A DNA stretch of 15,639 nt from an uncultured Collinsella sp. (GTDB lineage Bacteria > Actinomycetota > Coriobacteriia > Coriobacteriales > Coriobacteriaceae), in NCBI GenBank assembly GCA_902489955.1, contig CABUBY010000032.1:1-15639 (forward strand). Direction: 5' to 3'. The position numbers and the translations under genes are program-made. The stretch's first letter is position 1. Each line of letters opens with the position of its first letter. Below the pieces are notes generated by a model. That model was not told the origin of the DNA. It ran no database searches and saw only the letters and a list, made by a program, of their open reading frames with translations. Shown here piece after piece: positions 6,955 through 13,500 of the stretch.

Positions 6955-6980
6955 CTAATACCACTTATATAACGTATTAG
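6955..6980. repeat. Inverted repeat CTAATAC-N12-GTATTAG
   Basis: A perfect 7-base inverted repeat (6955-6961 and 6974-6980) encloses the A/T-rich CACTTATATAAC. It lies 23 bases after the stop of the surface-protein cluster and about 70 bases before the DUF554 start. No T-run follows, so it is more like an operator than a terminator. No other terminator is evident after the cluster. Confidence 0.4.
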
Positions 6981-7010
6981 ATGAGTCGCGATGTACCTCG
7001 CATTTCGTTC

Positions 7011-7032
7011 TGCTACGATTGCCACGTTGGCA
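7011..7032 (+). promoter_or_regulatory. Extended -10 promoter with overlapping palindrome for the DUF554 gene
   Basis: TGC-TACGAT at 7011-7019 matches an extended -10 element (TGn plus a -10 hexamer). No good -35 is seen, as expected for this promoter class. The palindrome TGCCA-CGT-TGGCA at 7020-7032 sits right after it, where transcription would begin, and could be an operator. The same TGC-TAYGAT form appears before the TerB-type gene. Confidence 0.42.
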
Positions 7033-7049
7033 TCAATACAGGAGGGCTC

Positions 7050-7766
7050 ATGCCGGGCTTGGGAACAATCATCAACGTTGTGCTTTTAGTTGCGGGCGGT
7101 CTTTTGGGATTAGCGGGCGGCCGCTTCATTACACCGCGCATCCAAGACACGCTCATGAAAGCATCGGGGCTGTGCGTCCTGTTTATCGGCCTTGGCGGCA
7201 CCATGCAAAAGATGCTCCTTATCGATGGGAAGGCGCTAGCGACCACCGGCACCACCATGCTCATCGTCTCGTTCGCCCTCGGCTCGCTCATCGGCGAGGC
7301 CATCAACTTGGAGGCCGCCATCGAGAACCTTGGCGAATGGCTCAAGCGCAAAACCGGCAGCGAGGGCGATAACGAGTTCACCAACGCTTTTGTCTCGACT
7401 TCACTCACCGTGTGTATCGGCGCCATGGCCATTGTGGGATCGATCCAGGACGGTCTGCTCGGTGACTGGTCAACGCTTGCCCTGAAAGGCGCATTGGACT
7501 GCATCATCGTCTGCACCATGACGGCGTCGCTTGGCCGCGGCTGCATTTTCTCCGCCCTGCCCGTCGCCGTGTTCCAGGGGACGATCACGCTGTTTGCCGG
7601 CGCACTCTCCCCCATCATGACCACGGCAGCCCTCGACAGCCTTTCGCTCGTAGGCTCCATGCTCATCTTCTGCGTCGGCGTCAACCTCATCCGTCCTCAG
7701 ACCTTCCGCACGGCCAATATGCTCCCCTCCGTCGTCATCGCCGTCATCTACGCCCTCCTGTTCTAA
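7050..7766 (+). CDS. DUF554 family membrane protein
   Basis: A 238-residue integral membrane protein. Hydrophobic segments lie near 5-23, 38-52, 65-83, 113-131, 148-160, 168-186, 199-213 and 225-238. Family marks are GLGTIINVVLLVAGGLLGLAGG at the N-terminus (split here by residues 3-24), SFALGSLIGEAINLE (74-88), NAFVSTSLTVCIGAMAIVGSIQDGL (112-136) and the glycine/proline pattern of the second half. DUF554 proteins such as B. subtilis YdfK are small permease-like proteins whose substrate is unknown to me. I chose the ATG at 7050 because GGAGGG (7041-7046) lies three bases before it; the frame extends to 6981 but without a ribosome binding site and across the likely promoter. It has its own promoter candidate and no functional link to its neighbours that I can see. 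Confidence 0.9.
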   Translation: MPGLGTIINVVLLVAGGLLGLAGGRFITPRIQDTLMKASGLCVLFIGLGGTMQKMLLIDGKALATTGTTMLIVSFALGSLIGEAINLEAAIENLGEWLKRKTGSEGDNEFTNAFVSTSLTVCIGAMAIVGSIQDGLLGDWSTLALKGALDCIIVCTMTASLGRGCIFSALPVAVFQGTITLFAGALSPIMTTAALDSLSLVGSMLIFCVGVNLIRPQTFRTANMLPSVVIAVIYALLF

Positions 7767-7773
7767 ATCTATC

Positions 7774-7839
7774 AACGCAGCGGTATCTCGAACATCTGTT
7801 TGATGCTGTGCTATGATATGAGGTCACCGTAGCTGCGTT
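7774..7839 (+). promoter_or_regulatory. Extended -10 promoter bracketed by an 8-base inverted repeat, upstream of the TerB-ATPase-helicase operon
   Basis: AACGCAGC at 7774-7781 is the exact reverse complement of GCTGCGTT at 7832-7839. Pairing can continue with GGT 7782-7784 and ACC 7826-7828 (bulge GTA) and CTC 7787-7789 with GAG 7820-7822. Between the arms lies TGC-TATGAT at 7809-7817, an extended -10 element. The right arm touches the ribosome binding site GGAGAGGAG (7841-7849). A transcript reading through from the DUF554 gene could fold this hairpin; a transcript from the internal promoter could not, because it lacks the left arm. It could equally be a DNA operator. Confidence 0.45.
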
Positions 7840-7854
7840 AGGAGAGGAGAAGCG

Positions 7855-9615
7855 GTGGCCGACCAGGACATCAAGATGCTCATCGAGCGCATTATGGCCG
7901 AGGCCCGGACCCATCAGTCCACCCGCTTCTCAAACGAAATCTACGCAGACGAGCCGATTCTCAAAACCGGCCGACAGATGCAGAATTTCCTCCCCGACCA
8001 GTACCGTAAAATGCGCGAGATATCGCGCTGGCAGGATGACCCCAAGGGCGGTGCGGGCCGCTGGCTTTCGGAAGCCGAGCTTTTTTACCGCCAGGGCCTG
8101 CTGATGGCCGACTTTGAGGACGACTGTCCCTACAACGGCACCTTTAAGTCGTACTTTCCCACCTACAACGCCATGAGCGACCGGCAGCTGCGCGGCTACT
8201 TTACCTGGCGTGCCCAAGTGCGCCGCGGAACCGTCGAGGAAACGTCTACGTCCTTTGCCTTTCTGTATCTCTATGAGCTGATTTGCGGCATTGGCGTAGA
8301 TGACCCGCTCGACGGTTTTAACAAGATCAAGGCCTTTTGGGATGTCTATCGCGCCTTCGAGCCCGGCATTGATCGGTTTGCACGCGTGTGGTTGCAGGAT
8401 TACGCCGTATTCCATGGGCTCGACCCCAAGCTGCTCCGCGACTCTAAAACCGTCATGTTCGATAACGCCCTTATCGAGCTGCGGCGCGCGGCACGAGACC
8501 TTGTACCGGCACCGGCACCGTCCGACCAGACCCCCAAACGTCGCAAAACCTCCGAGCCCACGCTCCCCCTTCCGCCCGATGAGGTGCGCGAGGAGCGACT
8601 CATGGCCGCCATCAACGCCCTCTCCACGTACAACCTAAGTAACTCGCGGCTCGACCGCAGCCACCACCGCGATCTGCGCCACGTGGCATGCGCCGTGTAT
8701 GTCCGCATGGCGCGCTACTATGACACGCACCGAAAGACCGGCATCGTAGCGAGCTTGTTTGGGGAGGAGACGGCCATGCCCTACACCATGTTTGCCTCGG
8801 CCGTATTCTTTGCGCCCGAGCGCCACGAGGACTGCGAATACCGCCTGGATCCCATCCATATCTACCGTTGCCGAAACGGCTTTTGGGAATGTATGCGTAT
8901 CCATGGTAGTAGGCAAAAGAGCAGCAAGCTCGGTGAAATGATGCGCGCCTGCGACCAACGCCTGCGCCTGGCGCTGGACCCCGCCCATCCCCTTAAGGAA
9001 GAAAAGGTCCCCAAATATCTGGCCAAGATTATCGATGACGAGATTGTGGCATGGCTTTCGTGGGACGTCGCACACCAGCCCGTCAAGATCGATATCGATC
9101 TGAGTCAGCTGGGGCACATTCGGAGCGCCGCTGCGCAAACGCGCGAAGCGCTTTTGATCGACGAAGAGCGCGAGGACGATGTGCCCACAGAGGTCGATAC
9201 GGCGGAATCCGAGCAACCGGAAGCCAAGCCTGCGACCGACGTGATGGCCGAGCCGATCGCGGCGCCTACGGAGCGCAACAAAGCCGACGAGCCAACCATT
9301 TCCACCGAACAGTTTGGCGTCGTGGCACCGCTCCTCGCACCGACGCCAGCGGTCGTATCGACTGCACCCGCTGGCACCGCAACCGAACTCGCGCCCGCCG
9401 CAGATGCCTTCCTTCGCGCGCTGCTCGAGCAAAACGCAGCGCAAGCGACATTGGCGGTAGTGCAATCGGAGCAGAGCGAGGACATGCTCGTCGACAGCAT
9501 CAACGAGGCGCTCTTTGACCTGGTGGGTGACACCGTTATCGAGTTTGGAGCGGCAGGACCGCAGATCATCGAGGATTACGAAGCAGACGTGAGAGGATAC
9601 CTAGACCATGAGTGA
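7855..9615 (+). CDS. TerB_N / TerB_C domain protein of a BREX-like DNA-processing operon
   Basis: A 586-residue protein starting at GTG 7855, five bases after GGAGAGGAG. Residues 40-215 match the TerB_N domain: RKMREISRW near 51, ELFYRQGLLMADFEDD (75-90), YFPTYNAMSDRQLRGYFTWR (100-119) and FLYLYELICGIG (136-147). A basic Pro-rich break (KRRK at 228-231) follows. Residues 245-435 form the middle region with SHHRDLRHVACAVYVRMARYYD and ECEYR-like strand pairs, then an acidic Ala/Pro/Glu linker at 436-515. The tail, 516-586 (SINEALFDLVGDTVIEF, IIEDYEADV), looks like the end of TerB_C. No signal peptide or membrane segment is seen, so it is cytoplasmic. It overlaps the ATPase gene by eight bases. 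TerB_N/TerB_C proteins have been linked by gene neighbourhood to ATPases and helicases thought to process DNA; the biochemical role here is unknown. Domain assignment is by motif recognition only. Confidence 0.86.
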   Translation: MADQDIKMLIERIMAEARTHQSTRFSNEIYADEPILKTGRQMQNFLPDQYRKMREISRWQDDPKGGAGRWLSEAELFYRQGLLMADFEDDCPYNGTFKSYFPTYNAMSDRQLRGYFTWRAQVRRGTVEETSTSFAFLYLYELICGIGVDDPLDGFNKIKAFWDVYRAFEPGIDRFARVWLQDYAVFHGLDPKLLRDSKTVMFDNALIELRRAARDLVPAPAPSDQTPKRRKTSEPTLPLPPDEVREERLMAAINALSTYNLSNSRLDRSHHRDLRHVACAVYVRMARYYDTHRKTGIVASLFGEETAMPYTMFASAVFFAPERHEDCEYRLDPIHIYRCRNGFWECMRIHGSRQKSSKLGEMMRACDQRLRLALDPAHPLKEEKVPKYLAKIIDDEIVAWLSWDVAHQPVKIDIDLSQLGHIRSAAAQTREALLIDEEREDDVPTEVDTAESEQPEAKPATDVMAEPIAAPTERNKADEPTISTEQFGVVAPLLAPTPAVVSTAPAGTATELAPAADAFLRALLEQNAAQATLAVVQSEQSEDMLVDSINEALFDLVGDTVIEFGAAGPQIIEDYEADVRGYLDHE

Positions 9616-10912
9616 TACCGCATCCACAGCACCCCGCGTGCCCAAGCGCGTCGCTGCCGTCATTCTCAACTCGCTCAAGGGCGGCGTGGTCCCGCGCATC
9701 GGCCTTCCTTACATCACCGTAGGGCGCGAGGTCGAGATCCGCGCCCTGCTCACCGATCTGAGTCTCATCGCCGACGGTGGCGCGAGCTTCCGCTTTCTGG
9801 TCGGTCGTTACGGCGCCGGCAAGAGCTTTTTGCTCCAGACCATCCGCACGCACGCCATGGGCGAAGGATTCGTCGTCGCTGATGCCGACCTGTCGCCCGA
9901 GCGCCGCCTGCAGGGCGGTCAGGGACAGGGCCTTGCCACCTACCGCGAGCTCATCCGCAATATATCGACCAAGACGCGCCCCGAGGGCGGTGCGCTCAAC
10001 CTTATTTTGGATCGCTGGGTCGCCTCGTGTGCCGACGTCGACGAGTCGGTCGTCAATGCCCAACTGGCCCCGCTCGAGGAGATGGTCCACGGCTTCGACT
10101 TCACCCGCATGCTCCGCCGCTATCGCATGGCCGTATCCGAGGGCGATGAAGAGGCTATGAGCCGCGTGACCAAATGGATTCGCGGCGAGTACCGCACCAA
10201 GAGCGAGGCTCGCGCCGAACTGGGGCCCTCAACCATCATCAGCGACGATGACTGGTACGACTACGTCAAACTCATCGCGCGTTTTTTGGTTTGCACTGGC
10301 TACAAGGGCATGCTGGTGCTCATCGACGAGCTCGTGAATCTGTATAAGATTCCCAACGCCATTACGCGCCAGTACAACTACGAGAAGATCCTGACCATGT
10401 ACAACGACACGCTCCAGGGCAAGGCGCAGTACCTGGGCATGATCATGGGTGGCACGCCAACCTCCATCGAGGACCGTCGCCGCGGCGTGTTCTCCTACGA
10501 GGCCCTGCGCAGCCGACTCGCTCAGGGCCGTTTTGCGCGCGAGGACCTTAAGGACATGCTCGCGCCCATCATTCGTCTGCAGCCACTCACCTATGAGGAG
10601 CTGCTGGTGCTCATCGAAAAACTCATGCAGATCCATGCCGGCTACTTTGGCTGGACGCCCACGCTTACCGAGAACGACTTGGTGGACTTTCTCAAGATTG
10701 AGTTTGGCCGCGTGGGAGCCGATACGCACTTGACGCCGCGTGAGGTCATTCGTGACTTTATCGAGCTGCTCGACATCCTATGCCAAAACCCCGACGCCAA
10801 CGTGGCCGAGCTACTGCAAAGCGTCGGCGGCGACGCGCTGGCGCCGGCAACAGCAACAGGCGACACCGGCACCGCAAGCGTCGACCGCAATTTCGCCGAA
10901 TTCACCATCTAA
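9608..10912 (+). CDS. BREX-type ATP-binding protein, BrxD/DUF2791 family
   Basis: A 434-residue P-loop ATPase. Walker A is GRYGAGKS at 66-73, preceded by the entry IGLPYITVGREVEIRALL (31-48) typical of BrxD/DUF2791 proteins. Walker B is LVLIDEL at 236-242, and a sensor-like GGTP follows at 281-284. RSRLAQGRF (301-309) and TPREVIRDFIELLDIL (376-391) are likewise characteristic of the family's C-terminal helical part. Length equals the usual 420-450 residues and all catalytic residues are present, so it should be active. The ATG at 9608 overlaps the TerB-type gene; GAGAGGA at 9590-9596 is a somewhat distant ribosome binding site. In BREX type 2 systems BrxD stands next to the helicase BrxHI, as it does here, but with PglW/X/Y/Z, none of which is seen. 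It probably loads or remodels the helicase on DNA (inference). Confidence 0.9.
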   Translation: MSDTASTAPRVPKRVAAVILNSLKGGVVPRIGLPYITVGREVEIRALLTDLSLIADGGASFRFLVGRYGAGKSFLLQTIRTHAMGEGFVVADADLSPERRLQGGQGQGLATYRELIRNISTKTRPEGGALNLILDRWVASCADVDESVVNAQLAPLEEMVHGFDFTRMLRRYRMAVSEGDEEAMSRVTKWIRGEYRTKSEARAELGPSTIISDDDWYDYVKLIARFLVCTGYKGMLVLIDELVNLYKIPNAITRQYNYEKILTMYNDTLQGKAQYLGMIMGGTPTSIEDRRRGVFSYEALRSRLAQGRFAREDLKDMLAPIIRLQPLTYEELLVLIEKLMQIHAGYFGWTPTLTENDLVDFLKIEFGRVGADTHLTPREVIRDFIELLDILCQNPDANVAELLQSVGGDALAPATATGDTGTASVDRNFAEFTI

Positions 10913-10945
10913 CCCGCCAAAAAGGGACAGGTTTATTTTGGCAGG
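10913..10945. repeat. Palindromic element in the ATPase-helicase gap
   Basis: CCCGCCAAAA (10913-10922) and TTTTGGCAGG (10936-10945) form a 10-base inverted repeat with one mismatch round the loop AGGGACAGGTTTA. It begins directly after the ATPase stop codon. The A/T pairs sit at the top of the stem and no T-run follows, so it is not a standard terminator. It looks like a REP-type interspersed palindrome, and I have a vague memory of GGGACAGGTTTATTT-like repeats in coriobacterial genomes. Only a copy count could settle this. Confidence 0.45.
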
Positions 10946-10964
10946 CTTTATCTGGGCAAACGTC

Positions 10965-10992
10965 GAGGCAGTGATGCGGCAAGCCACTGCTC
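10965..10992 (+). other. Stem-loop in the leader of the helicase gene
   Basis: GAGGCAGTG (10965-10973) can pair with CACTGCTC (10985-10992), eight pairs with one bulged G, round an 11-base loop. It lies about 25 bases before the helicase ribosome binding site GAGAGGAGG (11017-11025). It may protect or process the helicase part of the operon message. Confidence 0.4.
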
Positions 10993-11028
10993 ACCGCGTT
11001 AAGAGGTTCGTATTTGAGAGGAGGCCCC

Positions 11029-13473
11029 GTGAACGCCTTTGACCGCTACGCCCCGTTTATCCAAGACTTCATCTACTCCCACGATTGGGAGAGCTTGCGC
11101 TCTATCCAGGTTGCGGCAGCTGATGCCATCTTTAACACGCAAGATAATGTGCTCCTGACGGCATCCACGGCTTCCGGCAAAACCGAGGCAGCCTTCTTTC
11201 CCATCCTGACCGAGTTTTGGGAGAACCCGCCCGCAAGCGTGGGCGCCCTCTACATTGGCCCCCTCAAGGCGCTCATCAATGACCAATTCGTCCGCCTCAA
11301 CGATCTGTGCGAAGAAGCCGATATCCCTGTCTGGCACTGGCATGGCGATGTCTCGCAGTCGCACAAGGCTAAGCTCATCAAAAAACCGAGCGGCATCTTG
11401 CAGATTACGCCCGAGTCACTCGAGGCGCTCCTGATCCATAAGCACATGGCGATCCCTCGTATGTTCTGCGACCTGCGCTATGTGGTTATCGACGAAGTCC
11501 ATTCGCTCATGCGCGGCGACCGCGGCGGGCAGACGCTCTGCCTTATCGAGCGGCTCTCGCGCATGGCAGGCGTGCAGCCCCGCCGCATCGGTCTGTCGGC
11601 AACCATCGGCGACCCCGAGCGCACGGGCGCCTTCCTGTCGCAGGGGACGGGACGCAACTGCGTCATCCCCCGTTTTGAGGAGCCGCGCCGCGTGTGGCGC
11701 ATCTCCATGGAGCACTTCTACAACTCGGGTCCCCAGGCGCAGCAGCGAGGATTCGAGAGCATGGGTCCTCAAGAGGCCGAAGTGCTTGCGTGCGAGCGCA
11801 TTGAGGCAGTGACACCCGCGGCGCTGCCCGCATCCGGACAAGACATGCGCCACAGCGGACAGCTCACACAGGCGGAACGTCGTCAACGTCGCGAGCAGGC
11901 GCGGGGCAAGGACGCTCCCAAAGACCGTCGCACTTCCTCGGCCCCCGAGGGCGAAGTCGACATCCCACGAGCGACCGAGCAGGCGCTTCTCAGCCCCACC
12001 GACACAGCGCCAGACAACGCCGACCCCGGCATGGGCTATATCTTCGAACACACCCGCGGCCGCAAGTGCTTGGTCTTTGCCAACTCGCGCGAGGAGGCAG
12101 AGGCCGTGTGCTCCATGCTGCGCAGCTACTGCGAAAGTCGACACGAGCCCGACCGCTTTCTAATCCATCACGGCAACCTTTCGGCATCGCTGCGCGAGAC
12201 GGCCGAGGAGCTCATGCGCGACGAGGAGCAGGCGCAGACAACCGTCACCACCTCTACGCTGGAGCTCGGTATCGATATCGGCCGCCTGGAGCGCGCCTTC
12301 CAGATTGACGCGCCGTTTACCGTCAGCTCCTTTTTGCAGCGCATGGGGCGCACGGGACGCCGCGACCTTCCGCCCGAGATGTGGTTTGTCATGCGCGAGG
12401 AAGAACCCGAGCCGCGCACGATGATGCCCGAAACCATTCCCTGGAAGCTCCTGCAGGGTATCGCGCTCGTACAACTCTATCGCGAGGAAAAGTGGGTCGA
12501 GCCGCCCGAGCTCGATCGACTCCCCTACAGCCTGCTCTATCACCAGACTATGTCGACCCTCGCCAGCACCGGCGAGCTCACGCCGGCCGAACTTGCCCAG
12601 CGTGTGCTCACGCTCAGCTATTTCCACCGTATCTCGGCAGACGATTACCGTGTGCTGCTACGTCACCTCATTAAGATCGACCATATCCAGGTCACCGAAG
12701 GTGGCGGGCTCATCGTGGGTCTCGCGGGCGAGCGCGTCATCAACAACTTTAAGTTCTACGCCGTGTTCCAGGAAAACGAGGAGTTTACCGTCCGGAGCGA
12801 ATCGGCCGAGCTGGGCACGATTGTTAATCCGCCCCCGCCCGGTGAGCGCATCGCCATCGCCGGACACTGCTGGATTGTCGAGGAAGTGGACTGGAAGCGC
12901 CACACCGTCTTTGCCACGCAGGTCAAGGGCCGGGTGCCGGCCTACTTTGGCGACTGCCCCGGCGACATCAATACACACGTACTCGAGCGCATGCGCAAGG
13001 CGCTCAACGAGCACGCGACATATCCGTACCTCATGGGTAACGCACGGGCCCGCTTAGCGCAGGCTCGTCATACAGCCAAGCTTTCGGGTGCGGGAACTAA
13101 ACCGCTCATCAACCTGGGCGGCGATACCTGGGTGCTCTTCCCCTGGCTGGGCAGTTACGCCTTTTTGGCGCTCGAGCGCATGCTCAAGATTAAATGTGCC
13201 GCTGAGCTGGGCCTTCGCGGGCTCGATCCGTCGCGTCCATACTTTATGCAGTTCAAGATGAAGGCCGACGAGGAGACGTTCTTTGAGGTGCTCGCCGCCG
13301 AGGCCGAAAAGGACTTCGATCCCATCGAGCTCGTCTATCCCGGCGAGGTGCCTTATTTTGATCGCTACGACGAGTACGTTCCCGAGGAGCTCGTGCGCAA
13401 GGGCTTTGCCGAAGGCGTGCTCGACATCGAGGGTATGAAGCAGCGCGTCCTCAGCTGGCGCGACCACGCCTAA
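11029..13473 (+). CDS. DEVH-box superfamily 2 helicase, Lhr/BrxHI type
   Basis: An 814-residue helicase. Motif I is TASTASGKTEA at 44-54, Ia-like GPLKALIND at 77-85, Ib TPES at 127-130, motif II DEVH at 155-158, motif III SAT at 190-192, motif IV LVFANSREEAE at 348-358, and motifs V-VI cover TTSTLELGIDIG (407-418) and QRMGRTGRR (437-445). The TLELGIDIG form and the long C-terminal region (450-814, with a winged-helix-like part and PLINLGGDTWVLFPWLGSYAF) are typical of Lhr-related BrxHI helicases. Residues of about 232-335 between motifs III and IV are a charged, Gln/Arg/Pro-rich insertion with low-complexity character. The start is GTG 11029, three bases after GAGAGGAGG; a TTG at 11014 precedes that site and is rejected. 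Last gene of the operon, it probably unwinds DNA with help from the BrxD-type ATPase. Confidence 0.92.
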   Translation: MNAFDRYAPFIQDFIYSHDWESLRSIQVAAADAIFNTQDNVLLTASTASGKTEAAFFPILTEFWENPPASVGALYIGPLKALINDQFVRLNDLCEEADIPVWHWHGDVSQSHKAKLIKKPSGILQITPESLEALLIHKHMAIPRMFCDLRYVVIDEVHSLMRGDRGGQTLCLIERLSRMAGVQPRRIGLSATIGDPERTGAFLSQGTGRNCVIPRFEEPRRVWRISMEHFYNSGPQAQQRGFESMGPQEAEVLACERIEAVTPAALPASGQDMRHSGQLTQAERRQRREQARGKDAPKDRRTSSAPEGEVDIPRATEQALLSPTDTAPDNADPGMGYIFEHTRGRKCLVFANSREEAEAVCSMLRSYCESRHEPDRFLIHHGNLSASLRETAEELMRDEEQAQTTVTTSTLELGIDIGRLERAFQIDAPFTVSSFLQRMGRTGRRDLPPEMWFVMREEEPEPRTMMPETIPWKLLQGIALVQLYREEKWVEPPELDRLPYSLLYHQTMSTLASTGELTPAELAQRVLTLSYFHRISADDYRVLLRHLIKIDHIQVTEGGGLIVGLAGERVINNFKFYAVFQENEEFTVRSESAELGTIVNPPPPGERIAIAGHCWIVEEVDWKRHTVFATQVKGRVPAYFGDCPGDINTHVLERMRKALNEHATYPYLMGNARARLAQARHTAKLSGAGTKPLINLGGDTWVLFPWLGSYAFLALERMLKIKCAAELGLRGLDPSRPYFMQFKMKADEETFFEVLAAEAEKDFDPIELVYPGEVPYFDRYDEYVPEELVRKGFAEGVLDIEGMKQRVLSWRDHA

Positions 13474-13500
13474 GACCAGTCTTTTTTGGGACGGGGAGAC
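13472..13500. terminator. Possible weak terminator between convergent genes
   Basis: AAGAC and GTCTT (13472-13476, 13479-13483) flank CA and are followed by further Ts, giving a T-run of six at 13482-13487. The stem is short and its loop too tight unless it opens to four pairs. A second pairing, AGTCT (13478-13482) with AGACT (13497-13501), serves both strands equally. It lies in the 27 bases between convergent stop codons, where a shared terminator is expected. Confidence 0.33.

Noticed and set aside
6955..6980. Intrinsic terminator after the surface cluster
   Set aside because: The stem is A/T-rich, the loop is 12 bases and no T-run follows, so an operator is more likely.
9105..9569. Long Ser/Ala-rich minus-strand frame opposite the TerB protein linker
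   Set aside because: It is the antisense shadow of the acidic Ala/Pro linker in a G+C-rich gene, with no independent ribosome binding site.
11014..11028. TTG start adding five residues to the helicase
   Set aside because: The ribosome binding site GAGAGGAGG lies after the TTG and directly before the GTG at 11029.
7855..13473. Complete BREX type 2 defence locus
   Set aside because: Only BrxD- and BrxHI-like genes are present. No PglW, PglX, PglY or PglZ reading frame exists in the window, and the adjacent genes are unrelated.
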